The notes below the pieces were generated by a model. That model was not told where the DNA came from. It saw only the letters and a list, made by a program, of their open reading frames with translations, and did not search any database. Positions 25,006-36,321 of a stretch of DNA of 64,000 bases are shown here, piece after piece. This DNA comes from Cordia subcordata (taxonomy: Eukaryota > Streptophyta > Magnoliopsida > Boraginales > Cordiaceae), in contig JAPTOF010000010.1 in the NCBI GenBank assembly GCA_028554755.1, positions 9,522,001 through 9,586,000 on the forward strand, written 5' to 3'. Both the position numbers and the translations under genes were made by a program. Position 1 is the stretch's first letter. Every line of letters starts with the position of its first letter.

Positions 25006-26440
25006 CCAAAAGAAACTTGTATAGAGACGAGACACTATGTAGATTTTTGTGCAACAACTGAAACATAGAAGCTTAATGTTTGTTGCTTGGCTTGGTTCTG
25101 AGTCGTAAAGGTTTTTACTATTAAAATACCATTCGCTTGTTTAGCCAAAAAAAAAAAAACACACACACACACACATCAAACAAAGTTCATAAACAAAATC
25201 CCGTAAGATATCAATTGAAAAGCTGTCCTTCTCTTTTCTTTTCTTTTTCTTTCTAAATAAGCAAACCATTCTATTAAGCTCAACAAAACATACACAAAAT
25301 TGTCCCTACCAAGAATTATACAAGGATATAAACAAACTCCCATCTAATACATATTTCAATGTCTTGTAAGCTCCTTCTAAACTTCTTATCCTCACTGATA
25401 ATTTGGATATGTATTGTTTGAGAATAGGAAATTACAGTTGTTCCGAAGGAAATTGTGCAACTTACAATTTTAAGGTACAAAGTTATCATCGACGAATTAC
25501 AGATAAAATCATCGGATCTTATTTATAATATTATAATATTATGAACAGATTCTCCCCGGCCTCTTTCACCTTGTAGTATTTTTGGACACAAATGACAACT
25601 TGCTTTTGATTTTATATAAGTGCATTTATATTTTCTTTTTTTGGTTAAGTGTGTATGCAAAGACAGATCTACTAAGAGTTGAGTGCAGAATACAGCTTCA
25701 CTCATTCAAAAAGAAAGAAAATTCAATTGTATGTACTTTTAAAGCATTTTTAATGTAGAAAGAAAAAGTTGTTTAACCTCTACTAAAAAAATTATTCGTA
25801 TATAAATATTAGTAAATTTTACGATTTCACTCTTCATGCAATAAAAATCATAAATTGACCCCTACTTATATGTACTTTCAGCTGTAGATACCATGCCTCC
25901 AGTGTTCTCACAGCATTTGAGATTTATTAACTATTCTTTTTGACCATGTTGAAATTTAATTGCAGTTTTCTCCAAAGTTATACTTGTTTTCAACGAACCG
26001 ATTTTGAATACAAAGTTTAAAAACACGTCTGTGAGACGATAGTTCAAAATCAATGACACATAATAATACCAAAAAATAACAAATCGATGACACGTTATAG
26101 TATGACAACAATTGACATTCAAAATGGCAAGTGTTAGTAAGTTTTCCGTTTCACTTTTCTTAATTAAGTTAATGAACTTGAAAAAGATCAAAAGTGGACA
26201 TCTAATCGGTGACTAGTGACAAAAGGTATTTCAACAAGTCTAGACTGAACACATTACATGTAAGCCTGGAACCTTTAACAACTCTGAACTGAACTTAGTA
26301 CATCTAAGCCTGGAACCTTCAACATAATATGAAGACAAACTGTGAAGATCCAAAACCGACTATTCTGAATCCACCTAGCCACAAAATGCAAAGAAGATGC
26401 CTGCTGTACTAGCGTTTCTCCGAACATCAATCGAGAGAAG
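25006..26440. other. Intergenic DNA downstream of the CHERP-like gene
   Basis: Includes an A-run followed by (CA)n at 25147-25175 and AT-rich text. The 3' untranslated region of the CHERP-like gene should lie at the right end. No separate gene is seen. Confidence 0.4.
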
Positions 26441-29400
26441 TTATCTTGTAGCAGCTCTAGCACTCATTGATGAATGGTAATTGGTGCTCCTCTGCTTTCT
26501 ATATGAGGAATAAACATCATCATACTGACTTGACTCGTTTGGAGTAGCACTCGCCCCAAGTCCCAGTCGGCCCGAGCCACTTGATCCACGATCTTGTTCA
26601 GTGCCTCCTTCGTCAAACTCGGTTTCCACTTGAAGATTAGGAGGTGGAGGGATGCAAGCCCCTCCCTTGCGAACAGGAGACACTCTCTCATAGTTGTCAT
26701 ACTCATCCTTTGACTCGGATTTCATGGGCCCTTGTGATGGATTAACCTCCCCAATATCTTTAAAAAACTTGGACACTCTCTCAAGGATTTCAGATGGAGG
26801 CACGTTAGAGGGTGGTATGACAGTTGGGATATCCAAGGGGCTCAGAGAAGAATACGGCACCCCACTACCAATCTGCATCTTTCTGACCATCCCTGGGATA
26901 AGACCAGGGGGGAACAACGGATACGGTGGCAGTTTTTCAGAAACACTGGGAGCTGATGTCGTTAATGGGTGAGCTGCAGGTTGTTGACTTGCAGGCTGAA
27001 CAGAGGAAGGCATTGTCAATGGCCCACCAAAACCGCTGCCAGGGACTGGAGCAGGATGAAATTGCTGGGACGCCATAGGTGCAGGAATTGAAGGCCTAGG
27101 AGGAATCTGTTTGTCTTGATCTGGTATATTAGGCAGTAAACTTTGCCTATCAGGCTGCCACGGCGAAGCACGCTGGTTAGCCGTCGGATGCGGGAACCCT
27201 AGACACAAGGAAAGAGTTAAGAAGGCGATCAAAGTATTTCTTCATAGCCACATGTAATTTTAAAGAGCTGTGGACCTTCTCTCATTGGCTTAGAAAAGGA
27301 GATGGAAGAAGGTACCTGTTGCTGCAGAAGGATCTGCAGGAACATTGGGCAATTCCCTCACAGAACCAGGAAAAGGATATGTAGGCGCACCCCCAACCAT
27401 CTCATTTTCAAATGCACGAATAGTATCCTGATCATAAACTTCCTTGGAGGCCCAGAACTGCACAATCTTCTGTAATCGTGACTGGTTTTCTTCTTTGTTT
27501 AGAGGGTTATGGTAAACCCTAGCAAGCATCGAAGCCAAAACAGGCTTGAATGCAAGCGCCTCATTATCAAGCTCACGAGGATTAATACGCCTCTGCAAGC
27601 TGCATATGTAATAAGATTACCAAGCGATTTAAGCTAACACTGAATGATAACAAACACCGAATAAGAAAACCAAAATCACAATCATATTTCCATCAGAAAA
27701 AACCGACTGCAAAGGGGAGATTATCGAGCTCATATTTTAACGATGCTCTTAATTGCCAGTTTAAGAAGGTATATAAAACTTAATATATCTATCAAAGCAC
27801 AATTTCAAGACGGGAGGGGGGGAAAAAAAGAAGCATGATTTTGAGCTCGAGGATCCTTCCATTGCTAGATACTGAAAGCTGAAATAGGGATTATTCTTAA
27901 TACATAATAGCATAAGAACAAGAGTGAAAAAGACAAGGCATCTAAAGATCTTTTCTACCTTTTGAAATATTACATCCTTCTTGAAGATGCTGACACCAGA
28001 CTATACTAGCAATTATCTCTAGATGAAGTTATGCCTTCTAAAGGAATCAACATTTAGTGTTTGAACTAAAACACAATCCTAAGATTCACAGTTTTCATAT
28101 TATAGAGTATCTAAATTGAGGTCTATCCTCCTTGTCCATGGGAGGGATTCTACACTTTATGGAAGTTTCTAATCTCACAATTATATTGGCCACCCCACGA
28201 GACAGATCAGCACTCTGTCCCAGATCATAAGTCGTATTTGTTCCCCTTCATATGGAAAATTATTTTTTAAGTATTGAGCATGAATTTCAGCCAATAACAA
28301 AGATGAAAACTCCTGCCAAGCCTACCAGGTTTAGTCTTACTCACCTGCCTCCTTACACACAAAGTCCACGGGGGGGTGCAATCAAGTCCATAAGCTGTCT
28401 AACCAATCGTGTATATCATCTAGATTAACTATACAAAAACCTCAGACTCAAAAACAAAGTCATGCAACCATTTACTCTTCACAAAGGACAGAGGCAACTC
28501 CTTCCCTTCAAAAGCTTGTAGGTTCCTTTCTTTCCATAAGCTTCCATATGATTAGATGGCGATCATCCAAATGACTTATTTCTTATGTTCGGATGCTTTG
28601 ACTCCATTCCAAGCTTAAATATATCAATAACGGATTTAGAAACCAACCATTAAGTCCCCATAATTTTCAAAGCCATCTCCAAGTCATCCAATCACACCCA
28701 AGTACAAGATGCTCCACTGTTTCCAAATTATTGTTGCAAGAAGAGCATCTATTAACAATTATTTGCCCCTGTTTTCGTAGATTATCCATCATAAGAATAT
28801 CTCTCCCATGCCAGCTCCCAACAAAATAAAGCAACTCTACTTGGGCAATAAGTCTCCCAAATGCTTCTCATGGAAAACACACTCCAAAGGAATTAGTAAA
28901 CTCCAAGTCCTAATCATTTGCATCCCTTGTGAAATTGACCTCCCATCCAGAGGAACCAGTTAGCCATTGAACACAAGATGCAGTGGCAGCATGTCTAACT
29001 CTAGCCAAAGAAAAGATACTGCAAGATAGAGGAGTAGATGAAAAACGTTTTCACTTGTCCATCCACAAAAAGCTCCCTTTCTCCATTACCCACATCAAAA
29101 GTAATATGATTCATGAAAGAGCTCCAATGCAAGATACTATGAGTCTATGACTGTCTCCTGAAAATCATTTAATAGGAATGTATACAGCAGCCTATCTACT
29201 ATAAAAGTGAAGCTTATGAGATACTCTTCATCTACAAAAATTACTCCACAAAGTAACGAACCAAACCCTATCCCCCAGCCCAAAACAAAAAAGAAACAAA
29301 CTTTTTCAAGCATCAATTTGCATTCCTTCAGCAAGAACTTCAAGAAAGGACTCCACTGCAAAAGTGAACAGCATTATTATGTTAGACGACAATATTGTAG

Positions 29401-32347
29401 AATATGCCCCTGGCTATATTACAAGGTCAACTGTTATTCCAAATTATACAGAAACCTCAAAAACTTAGCTGTAAAGGCAATACAATGCACTCTCAGTAAA
29501 TCGTGGTCCTCAATTTTGTGCATGTGTTATGTGCGTGTCTTTTCAAAATGTACTATGCTGGTCCACTTGTATAATGTAAATTATGTAATACCATGTCTAA
29601 ACCCCTAATAATCCTTCTCAAATACAGAGAAAGCCCAATATATTAAGAGATAGCAAAATGCAGCCTCTATATCAACCAAGAAATTCTTATAGAGGTCTAA
29701 ACCTGATTCCAAACCAACTTCAACCTGACCTTTCCTCTATAGCTCTATAGCTAGCTAGTGACGCAAAAGAGCCAGAAAGAGCTCAATCCTTGAACATTCC
29801 TTTTTCATCATCATTCTCCCAATGTTGTCTATACAGATTTCTGATATTTTCAAGCTTGTAGTCTACAGCAACCTAGTTCTGTTACTGCATTGATATCCTA
29901 CTCAAGTTCCCTCTTAAATGTTCCATTCATCTCTTGCATCATCCTCCTAGTACCTCTCATTCAGATTTCAAAGCCACATTGTACATTTACCTAGATTTCC
30001 AATTCTATCAAGTCTAATTTTCAATCAGGATGTAGCACATTTGCATAACAAATTTAGTAATGTAAAGCTGAACCAATAGAAATGAATACTTGCTCCCACT
30101 ATCACTGCAAAATTACCCCCTAAAACTGCTTCATCATATTCCACTCCAGCTAAATAAAGTTACACTACTCTATTCAACTCTTAACTGGCCAAAACTTGCC
30201 TACTACTCTGTAAGTCCAGCAACAAGGTCAAGATCCCATTGTTCATGTTCACACTTAATCCATGATTCCAAGAGTAAATTCAACTCTCTTTTTGCCTATG
30301 AAAGCTCATAGCACCAGCTAGTTAGCTTTTTAGGTCCCTTCTCTTAATTTATGATTGCAAGGGTGAACTCAACTCTCTTTTTACCCATGAAAGCCTTCAT
30401 AGTACTGGCTAGCTAGTTTTCAGGTCCCTCTTGAGTTGTTAACTTTAAGCAGCTAGTACAGAAACAGATGAAGCAACGTGGAAATAAGACAAGTCCACTT
30501 CTGCTAGATTTCAAGTATCATATGACTTCTTAGCCATTCATACAAGGCGAGGAAAGACTGGTATATATGCTCAAACCAGAAAGTCCTGAGCAGTAAACAT
30601 AAACCCACAAAACTATCCCTAAAAGTAAACCCCAAGATTCTTTTCTCTGGCTTCAAACTAACCCTGGTTTCCCTGGAGTACAGCATCATTCATGGTCAAC
30701 ATCAGTAAAACAGACATTAATATGTTCATCATCTCCCTGAAATCTTATGGAAAACCATATTGCATCTAAAACATTTATATCTTAGCTAGATGAACTTATT
30801 TGGAGCTTAATTAACAGATTATGGTTCACTAAAGAAATTAACACATTATGATTCAAAAATATACGTAAGTGCACAAATATTCTGAGTGAAGGTAACTCTG
30901 CCATTTTTGTCCAAAAGACAAGTCCAACTGTTCTTGGCTAGATAAACTTCTCAGCAGCTTAATCAACAGATCGTAAATCATCCATATATAAGTATATTTG
31001 ATTGTCCACATATGCCAAGTTGAACATCTAAGATCTATTTGTCCCCTCCAGTATAGTTGCATTCTTGTCAAACAAACTCCACATGCATATTTGTTCTATC
31101 TTTTCTATTTGCACATGAGAATTCTTCAGACTCAGTAACAATGAATACCTATGTGCAAAACCAGACAAATGCACTAAACTGGGTGTGACAAAGGGATAAT
31201 AAGAAAATATCCAATTAGAAAGGATAAATATAAACATCACATAGAGGCAGCAAATTTGAAAAATATGGTTTAGCACATTATTAAGTGTAAGGCAATAGCA
31301 GTTACAGTAACTACTAAATATGTAACAGCAAAATAGATACCTGTCAAATAGAATGTCATTTGCAAGGTAAATAATGTGCAGTTGTCTCTCCGAATCATCC
31401 AGTGAAAAGATTCTGTCCCTGAGTGCCTCGGCAAGAGCAGGTATGAATGGAGACCTCTGCATGAACCAATTCTTGGCCCCTTTAATTGACTCTTTTGTAC
31501 CGGTTAGACTGTTGAGGACATTATTCAGCTCCATTTCCACATCCGAAGGTAGTGGTTTAGATAGACCTTTAAATGACTTATATGACTGATCATAATCAGG
31601 ACGCCCATGACCAACATAAGACTGAGACTGCTGAGGATGCTGTGGATCAAAGAAGGAAGGAAAAGGAGGTTGATGCAATGAAGATGCCCCCATCATCGAA
31701 CCTGAAGGCCCAGCAGCTGCATTAGGGGCATTTAAAGGCGAAGGACTCATCATAGGATTTGGAGGGTGCATCATAGGTATAGAAGAGGGGGGAAATGGAG
31801 GATTGAAAGGGCCCCCTGGCGGTCGTGTAGCTATCCAGAGCTTATAACGGTAGTAATTATGACCTTCACCACCAAAGAGGAAACTATAATCAGGATTATC
31901 TTGCTGTTTTTCGCGGATCATGGCTTCAAATTCAGGGCCATTCTTGGCAGAATACTCAACTAATTTATCAATACGCTTCTGGAGTTCAACATCAGATGGT
32001 GGAGGAGCAGGGGGTGGTGCAGAATCATATGGACCATGGAAAGGTGAGGGAGCAAGGTGAGGGGCTACATGTGGTGGAAAAGCTGCTGGTGGTCGTTGCT
32101 GCTGAAGATGTAAGAGGTGAGGATGTGGAGGAGGGTGTGGATATTGCGGTTGCTGCATGGGTGGGGGAAAAGGGTATTGTTGGAGAGAAGGATGTGGAGG
32201 TAGAAAAGGAGGGCCATGAGCTGATGGAGGAAACTGTTGTTGTGGATGAAAACCAAATGGTTGCTGCTGCGGAGGTATGTTAGCTGCTTGATGCTGCTGC
32301 TGGCCATATGCCATAGCAGCAGCATAATCATGACTTTGCCTGTCCAT
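26441..32347 (-). CDS. CHERP-like SURP and CID domain protein
   Basis: Nuclear RNA-processing factor related to animal CHERP (SR140 partner in U2 snRNP splicing). Coding exons: 32347-31341, 27599-27316, 27198-26441; frame is kept throughout, 682 aa. Residues 1-118 are Gln/Pro/His-rich. The SURP domain is at about 119-171 ([28 protein letters not shown]). A CID starts near 267 and crosses the first splice ([12 protein letters not shown], then [20 protein letters not shown], then [15 protein letters not shown]). A Pro-rich linker leads to the CHERP-type motif PPGLIPGMV and [19 protein letters not shown]. The end [15 protein letters not shown] resembles the C-terminus of CHERP, but the G-patch before it is reduced to [10 protein letters not shown] stop codon directly before the ATG supports the start. 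Intron 1 (27600-31340) holds LINE debris. Confidence 0.9.
28330..29110 (-). mobile_element. LINE remnant in CHERP-like intron 1
   Basis: At about 28685-28800 the minus strand reads [19 protein letters not shown] and [11 protein letters not shown], the zinc-binding module (zf-RVT) at the end of plant LINE reverse transcriptases. Flanking text is degraded and has a G-run motif also seen at 50360, likely from LINE 3' regions. Same strand as the host gene. Confidence 0.55.
30254..30429. repeat. Diverged tandem duplication of about 87 bp in intron
   Basis: Two adjacent copies (30254-30340 and 30342-30429) share CAACTCTCTTTTT, ATGAAAGC, CTAG.TAG.TTTT and AGGTCCCT with scattered changes. Confidence 0.75.
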
Positions 32348-32359
32348 TTAGCTTTCTTG

Positions 32360-33780
32360 ACTTTTTTCAAAAGCAATATCACGAGCTCACGTGATTACCA
32401 GATCTGACAGCCGCAATCAACTGGTCAAATATACTGATAACATAAATTACTAGAAAGCATCAAAAACAAACATCACACTGAAGCAAACAACATGCAAGTT
32501 GCCAAATTCAAGATACTCCATATAATGGCTTTCCAAAGGAACTACCAATCTCAAAAACAAATGGAAAAAGAAAAAAGAAAAAATAATTGCAGATGCTCCT
32601 CCTCCCCCCCTTCCCCCTGCGGGAACAAAAAAAAAACAATAATTTTGTACTTAGTACTTACTAATGTAGTAAAATTTTGAGACATGGACAATTCGGTTTC
32701 ACATGCCATCTGGAAAGCTGAGAGACAGCAAGAGAATGCACATTGCTGCTCAAGAAAACAATTGGTATTAAAGGCACTCATAAGTCCTGATCGTGGTCTT
32801 ATACATCTGCTTAATTTTGAGCAAGCCTCTCCATTCCGATACGACTGAGATAAGAGCATTATTAAAAGGACGACTATGCTTAAACAAGAAAGTCCGACCA
32901 GAGTCTCTCCAATCTCCTTTTTGACTTTCTATAGGAAACTTTTATGCCAATAAACTACCAACTATTCACAAGTAATGAAGATAGTATCATTCCCTCAATT
33001 ACGGTGCAAACAATGGTAAATTTTCCTCTAGCTGATTCGAGGTCAGAGATTCAACTCAGGGGAACAGCCTCTCGCAAAAATATAATAAAAGGTTACTACA
33101 ATAAAATCAAAGCTGCTCCTGCAGAAAACATGAGCTTCATGCACAAGAGTGCATTAGTTATACTGTGCACACCTTAGCCTTACCCCCTAACTCCTTACAC
33201 TCTACCAAAAGAGACTGTTTTCAAAATTCAATCTTAAACCAAGTATCCAACTAACCCAGCACTTGACTATCGCACCAAGCACGAATTTCTTTATTAACAA
33301 GGTTTCAAATTCTTTGAGCAATAACCCAATCGTTAAACCAAATCCATACTCCATAAGCTTTAAACCCTAAATATGAACTTCACAAATTTAACTTAATTTT
33401 CACTAAAGCAATAGAAAGAAGCTAAACAAAAACAAAATAAAAACAAAATCTTTAACAAACCCAGTTTAATTTAAGCAAGAATCTCAAATGGGTTGCGTTT
33501 TACTCACATTCTTTACACTAACTTTAGCATAATTATTCAAAATAAAGTTAAAAAAAAAAATTTGCAATACTATTGTCTTCAATTTCAAAATAAAATGTTT
33601 AAAAAGTAAATTTTAAAAAAAATAGCATGAGATTTCATCTTACCGAACTTTTCGGAATGCTGAAAATTGAAACCCCTCGGTTCGTCTATGAAGCTGCGGT
33701 TATGGTTTTGGACTGAGCCCGGTTCTCTTTTTGTGCTCGTCGGACAAACAGAAGAGAGAGGTTTGTGTGTGTGCGCGTGT
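32360..33780 (-). promoter_or_regulatory. Probable 5' UTR exon and 5' UTR intron of the CHERP-like gene
   Basis: On the minus strand a pyrimidine-rich leader around 33690-33770 runs to a consensus donor TTCG|GTAAGATG at 33644/33643. A possible acceptor GGCTGTCAG lies near 32410, about 60 bases before the ATG at 32347. The intron would be about 1.2 kb. The (GT)n run at 33765-33783 is near the expected cap site. Inferred from splice signals only. Confidence 0.5.
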
Positions 33781-33891
33781 GTTTTTTGAGTATTACACTA
33801 ACCTCCCCTATACGTTTCTATAATTGACGGGACTTGTACTCTATCTCCACTTCCTTTTTTACTTGGTGGAAAATTCATATTCCTTTAATAC

Positions 33892-33964
33892 GAGAAAATA
33901 TTACGTTACCTCCTGTATTTTTAAAATTTCAGATCGCCTCCTCGTGTTTTGCTAGAATTGATCT
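33892..33964 (+). repeat. Left terminal inverted repeat of the MULE
   Basis: Starts GAGAAAATATTACGTTACCT and ends TTTGCTAGAATTGATCT; pairs with 40233-40160 on the other strand. It ends only about 110-130 bases upstream of the likely cap site of the CHERP-like gene. Confidence 0.85.
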
Positions 33965-34656
33965 TGTTAGGTCCCGTCCGTTTATTTTCCTGTCAAATGT
34001 GGGCAACACGTGTTAGGTAAGCAACTGGTTTAATATTTTAAAGTAATTTATTTTAGATTTTGACGAAAATATCCTTTATAACACGTTAAAACTTGTCTTT
34101 TGCTCAACGAACTTCACTGAAATGTTTCTTTGCAGCTTCATTTAGGGCTTGAGCTTCATCCAAGATATTCCAAACCAAGTTCATATCAAGGTTAGTTGGC
34201 CTAATCCTTGCTTACAATATGTCTATGTAAATACATTTGGTGTGGTAAAGTTTGAATTTTGGGTGTAAAACATTGAAGTTTTTGGTGTAAAGTTTTGGTA
34301 AAGCTTGCATTTTTGGTGTATAACTTTGTTATTTTTTGGTGTAAAATAGTAGTAAAGCTTGCATTTTAGGTGTATAATTAACACAGTTTTCTTGGACTTT
34401 TTTCCTCCTTAAATGTTTTGGTTATGAAACATTTTTCTCTTAATTTTGAGATTATGAAATGATCAACAGCTATGATGGCACAAGCAACAATGGCAATCAC
34501 AATGCAACCAATAATGGTGGTTATTGTCAGTCTAATTCATGCAAGAAAAAGAAAAATAGCAAAGTTGTCATTCCAATGGCATAAATGTTTCAAAATTAAG
34601 CTCAAGTTATCTTACATTAGTGATTTGGTTACTACTGCATAAGATTTAGAAAGGAA

Positions 34657-35079
34657 ATGTCAAGCATGAGTAGTCGAAGTTCACACCATAGCTCAAGTCA
34701 CTTTTCAGTAGTTGATTGCCCGATTGACGTACGTTTCAAAACTTAAAGGTGAGTTTGTGGTAATTGGTTTAATGTCAAGATTGTGTGGAGAGTTGATAGT
34801 ACAAGAGGCCGATTATTTTACACATGTCGCGGTTGTGATCGTTTTAGATGGTGTTATCCTACCACAGCAACTTGGACACATAATCGACAACCTCTAATGG
34901 CACCAAGGAGGGGTAATCTAATGGAAACTATGGAGGACGGTGAGAAGGTCAATTATCCAATGACTCGCGAAAGAAGTTAAAATCGTGAAATAGAAAAGAT
35001 GAAAATGCTCTTGGCTGGCAGCTGTATATTTTCTCTAGCAATGTTCCTAATTGTTGTGATGTTGTTATTTAAAGGTTAA
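34657..35079 (+). pseudogene. GRF-type zinc finger plus membrane segment, broken
   Basis: Plant GRF (zf-GRF) proteins of the At4g04775-like type are short: a Ser-rich start, one zinc finger and a C-terminal hydrophobic helix. Here a first frame begins MSSMSSRSSHHSSSHFSVVD at 34657. After a frame break at about 34740 comes TRGRLFYTCRGCDRFRWCYP, matching the GRF pattern GRRFY.C....C.FFRW. A TAA at 34978-34980 interrupts the frame. In the same frame beyond it lies KMLLAGSCIFSLAMFLIVVM, the expected membrane segment, with the stop at 35077-35079. The order fits the family end to end, so this is one gene with at least two breaks. It sits inside the Mutator element, convergent with the transposase. 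Confidence 0.7.
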
Positions 35080-35399
35080 TGTGTCATCTTAGTTATTCAG
35101 GTATCAATGAAAAGGATAATGCATCTTGGTAGATAATGGAACATTTTCATGACAATGTAAGTTTTCCATGACAATGAAACCTTGTTTAGGTATATTTTGT
35201 GTTAGTCAAGACACAATATGTGTAAAAAGATTGGAAATTATAGGTCTCTAATGGTAGCAAATTATTGAGACAAATAAGCCAATAAATCCTTAACTTAAAA
35301 TTTGCAACATTTCATGACTTTATATTGTAGAGAGCTTTCTAATAATCTGTAAATAAGTAAAATATAAAAATCCTGCAGCATAATGTTTACTCAAGTAAG

Positions 35400-35472
35400 A
35401 TATCAAAACCTGCAGCATATCATTTTCACAACTCGTCATTCAAAGAAACCTGCAGCATATCATTTTCATAAT
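35400..35472. repeat. Repeated 23-bp word inside the MULE
   Basis: AAACCTGCAGCATATCATTT plus TCA occurs at about 35407 and again at about 35449. Confidence 0.8.
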
Positions 35473-36321
35473 ATCATGGTTCTAAAAGTTCATGAGACAA
35501 TTTCATAAGTTTTGACGAGTTCATCCTAATACAAAGTTCATAAGATATTCTTCAAGATTCTTCATTACATTCACAAAAAGTCTAAACATTTTCCCTTAAA
35601 ATTCTGTCACATGTTGGCATCCCTTAGTCGTTTTCTCCTTGTGAGTGCATTGTCTCAAAAGCTCATATAAACTCTTCTTCGGCCTCTTTCTAGGTTGCCA
35701 CTTTCCGATTTGTTACTCCTAGCTTCACTTGAACTTTGCCCGCAACCTACACTACATCTTCTCTTAATACCTCTACCAATACCTCTCTCAGCATCTCTAC
35801 CAACACTTCTCCCTCGACCTTTCCCTCCACCTGTCATTGCATTAAGAACACCCCGTCCTTGGCCTTAAAGGTAGTTGAGTGCTAGTTCCTGTAGTCATAG
35901 TGGATTCTTGAGTGTTTGTTGCCTATTTTTCCTAATGAAATCCATAAAATGAATTTAGCTAGTATTATTATTAATTGGAATAAACTTACGATAACTAAAA
36001 GTGTCTTGCATGTTCTGCATGAGATTGCTATTGATCTTTATTCACAAGTTGAGACCCTGAGTCTTGTAACATTTCCTGTAACTAAAGAAGAATAATCACA
36101 AGTGATATTCATAGATAATAAACAAATAAGAGCAATAAAGGCATTAGCTTAACTAGATAACTAATAATGCTTTCACTTAGAGAATATTTAGGAGTGTAGT
36201 TTGAGAAGTTTTATGTGAAGTAAACATATCTTTACCTTTAACAGTGGTAAATTTGGATGGAATGGATTTTGACACAAGGACTTATTATGTCCTAATTGCA
36301 AGTATCTTTTGCATGTATGTG

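Noticed and set aside
31996..32283. Plus-strand Val/Glu-rich frame over the CHERP-like exon 1
   Set aside because: Antisense shadow of the Pro/Gln-rich N-terminus.
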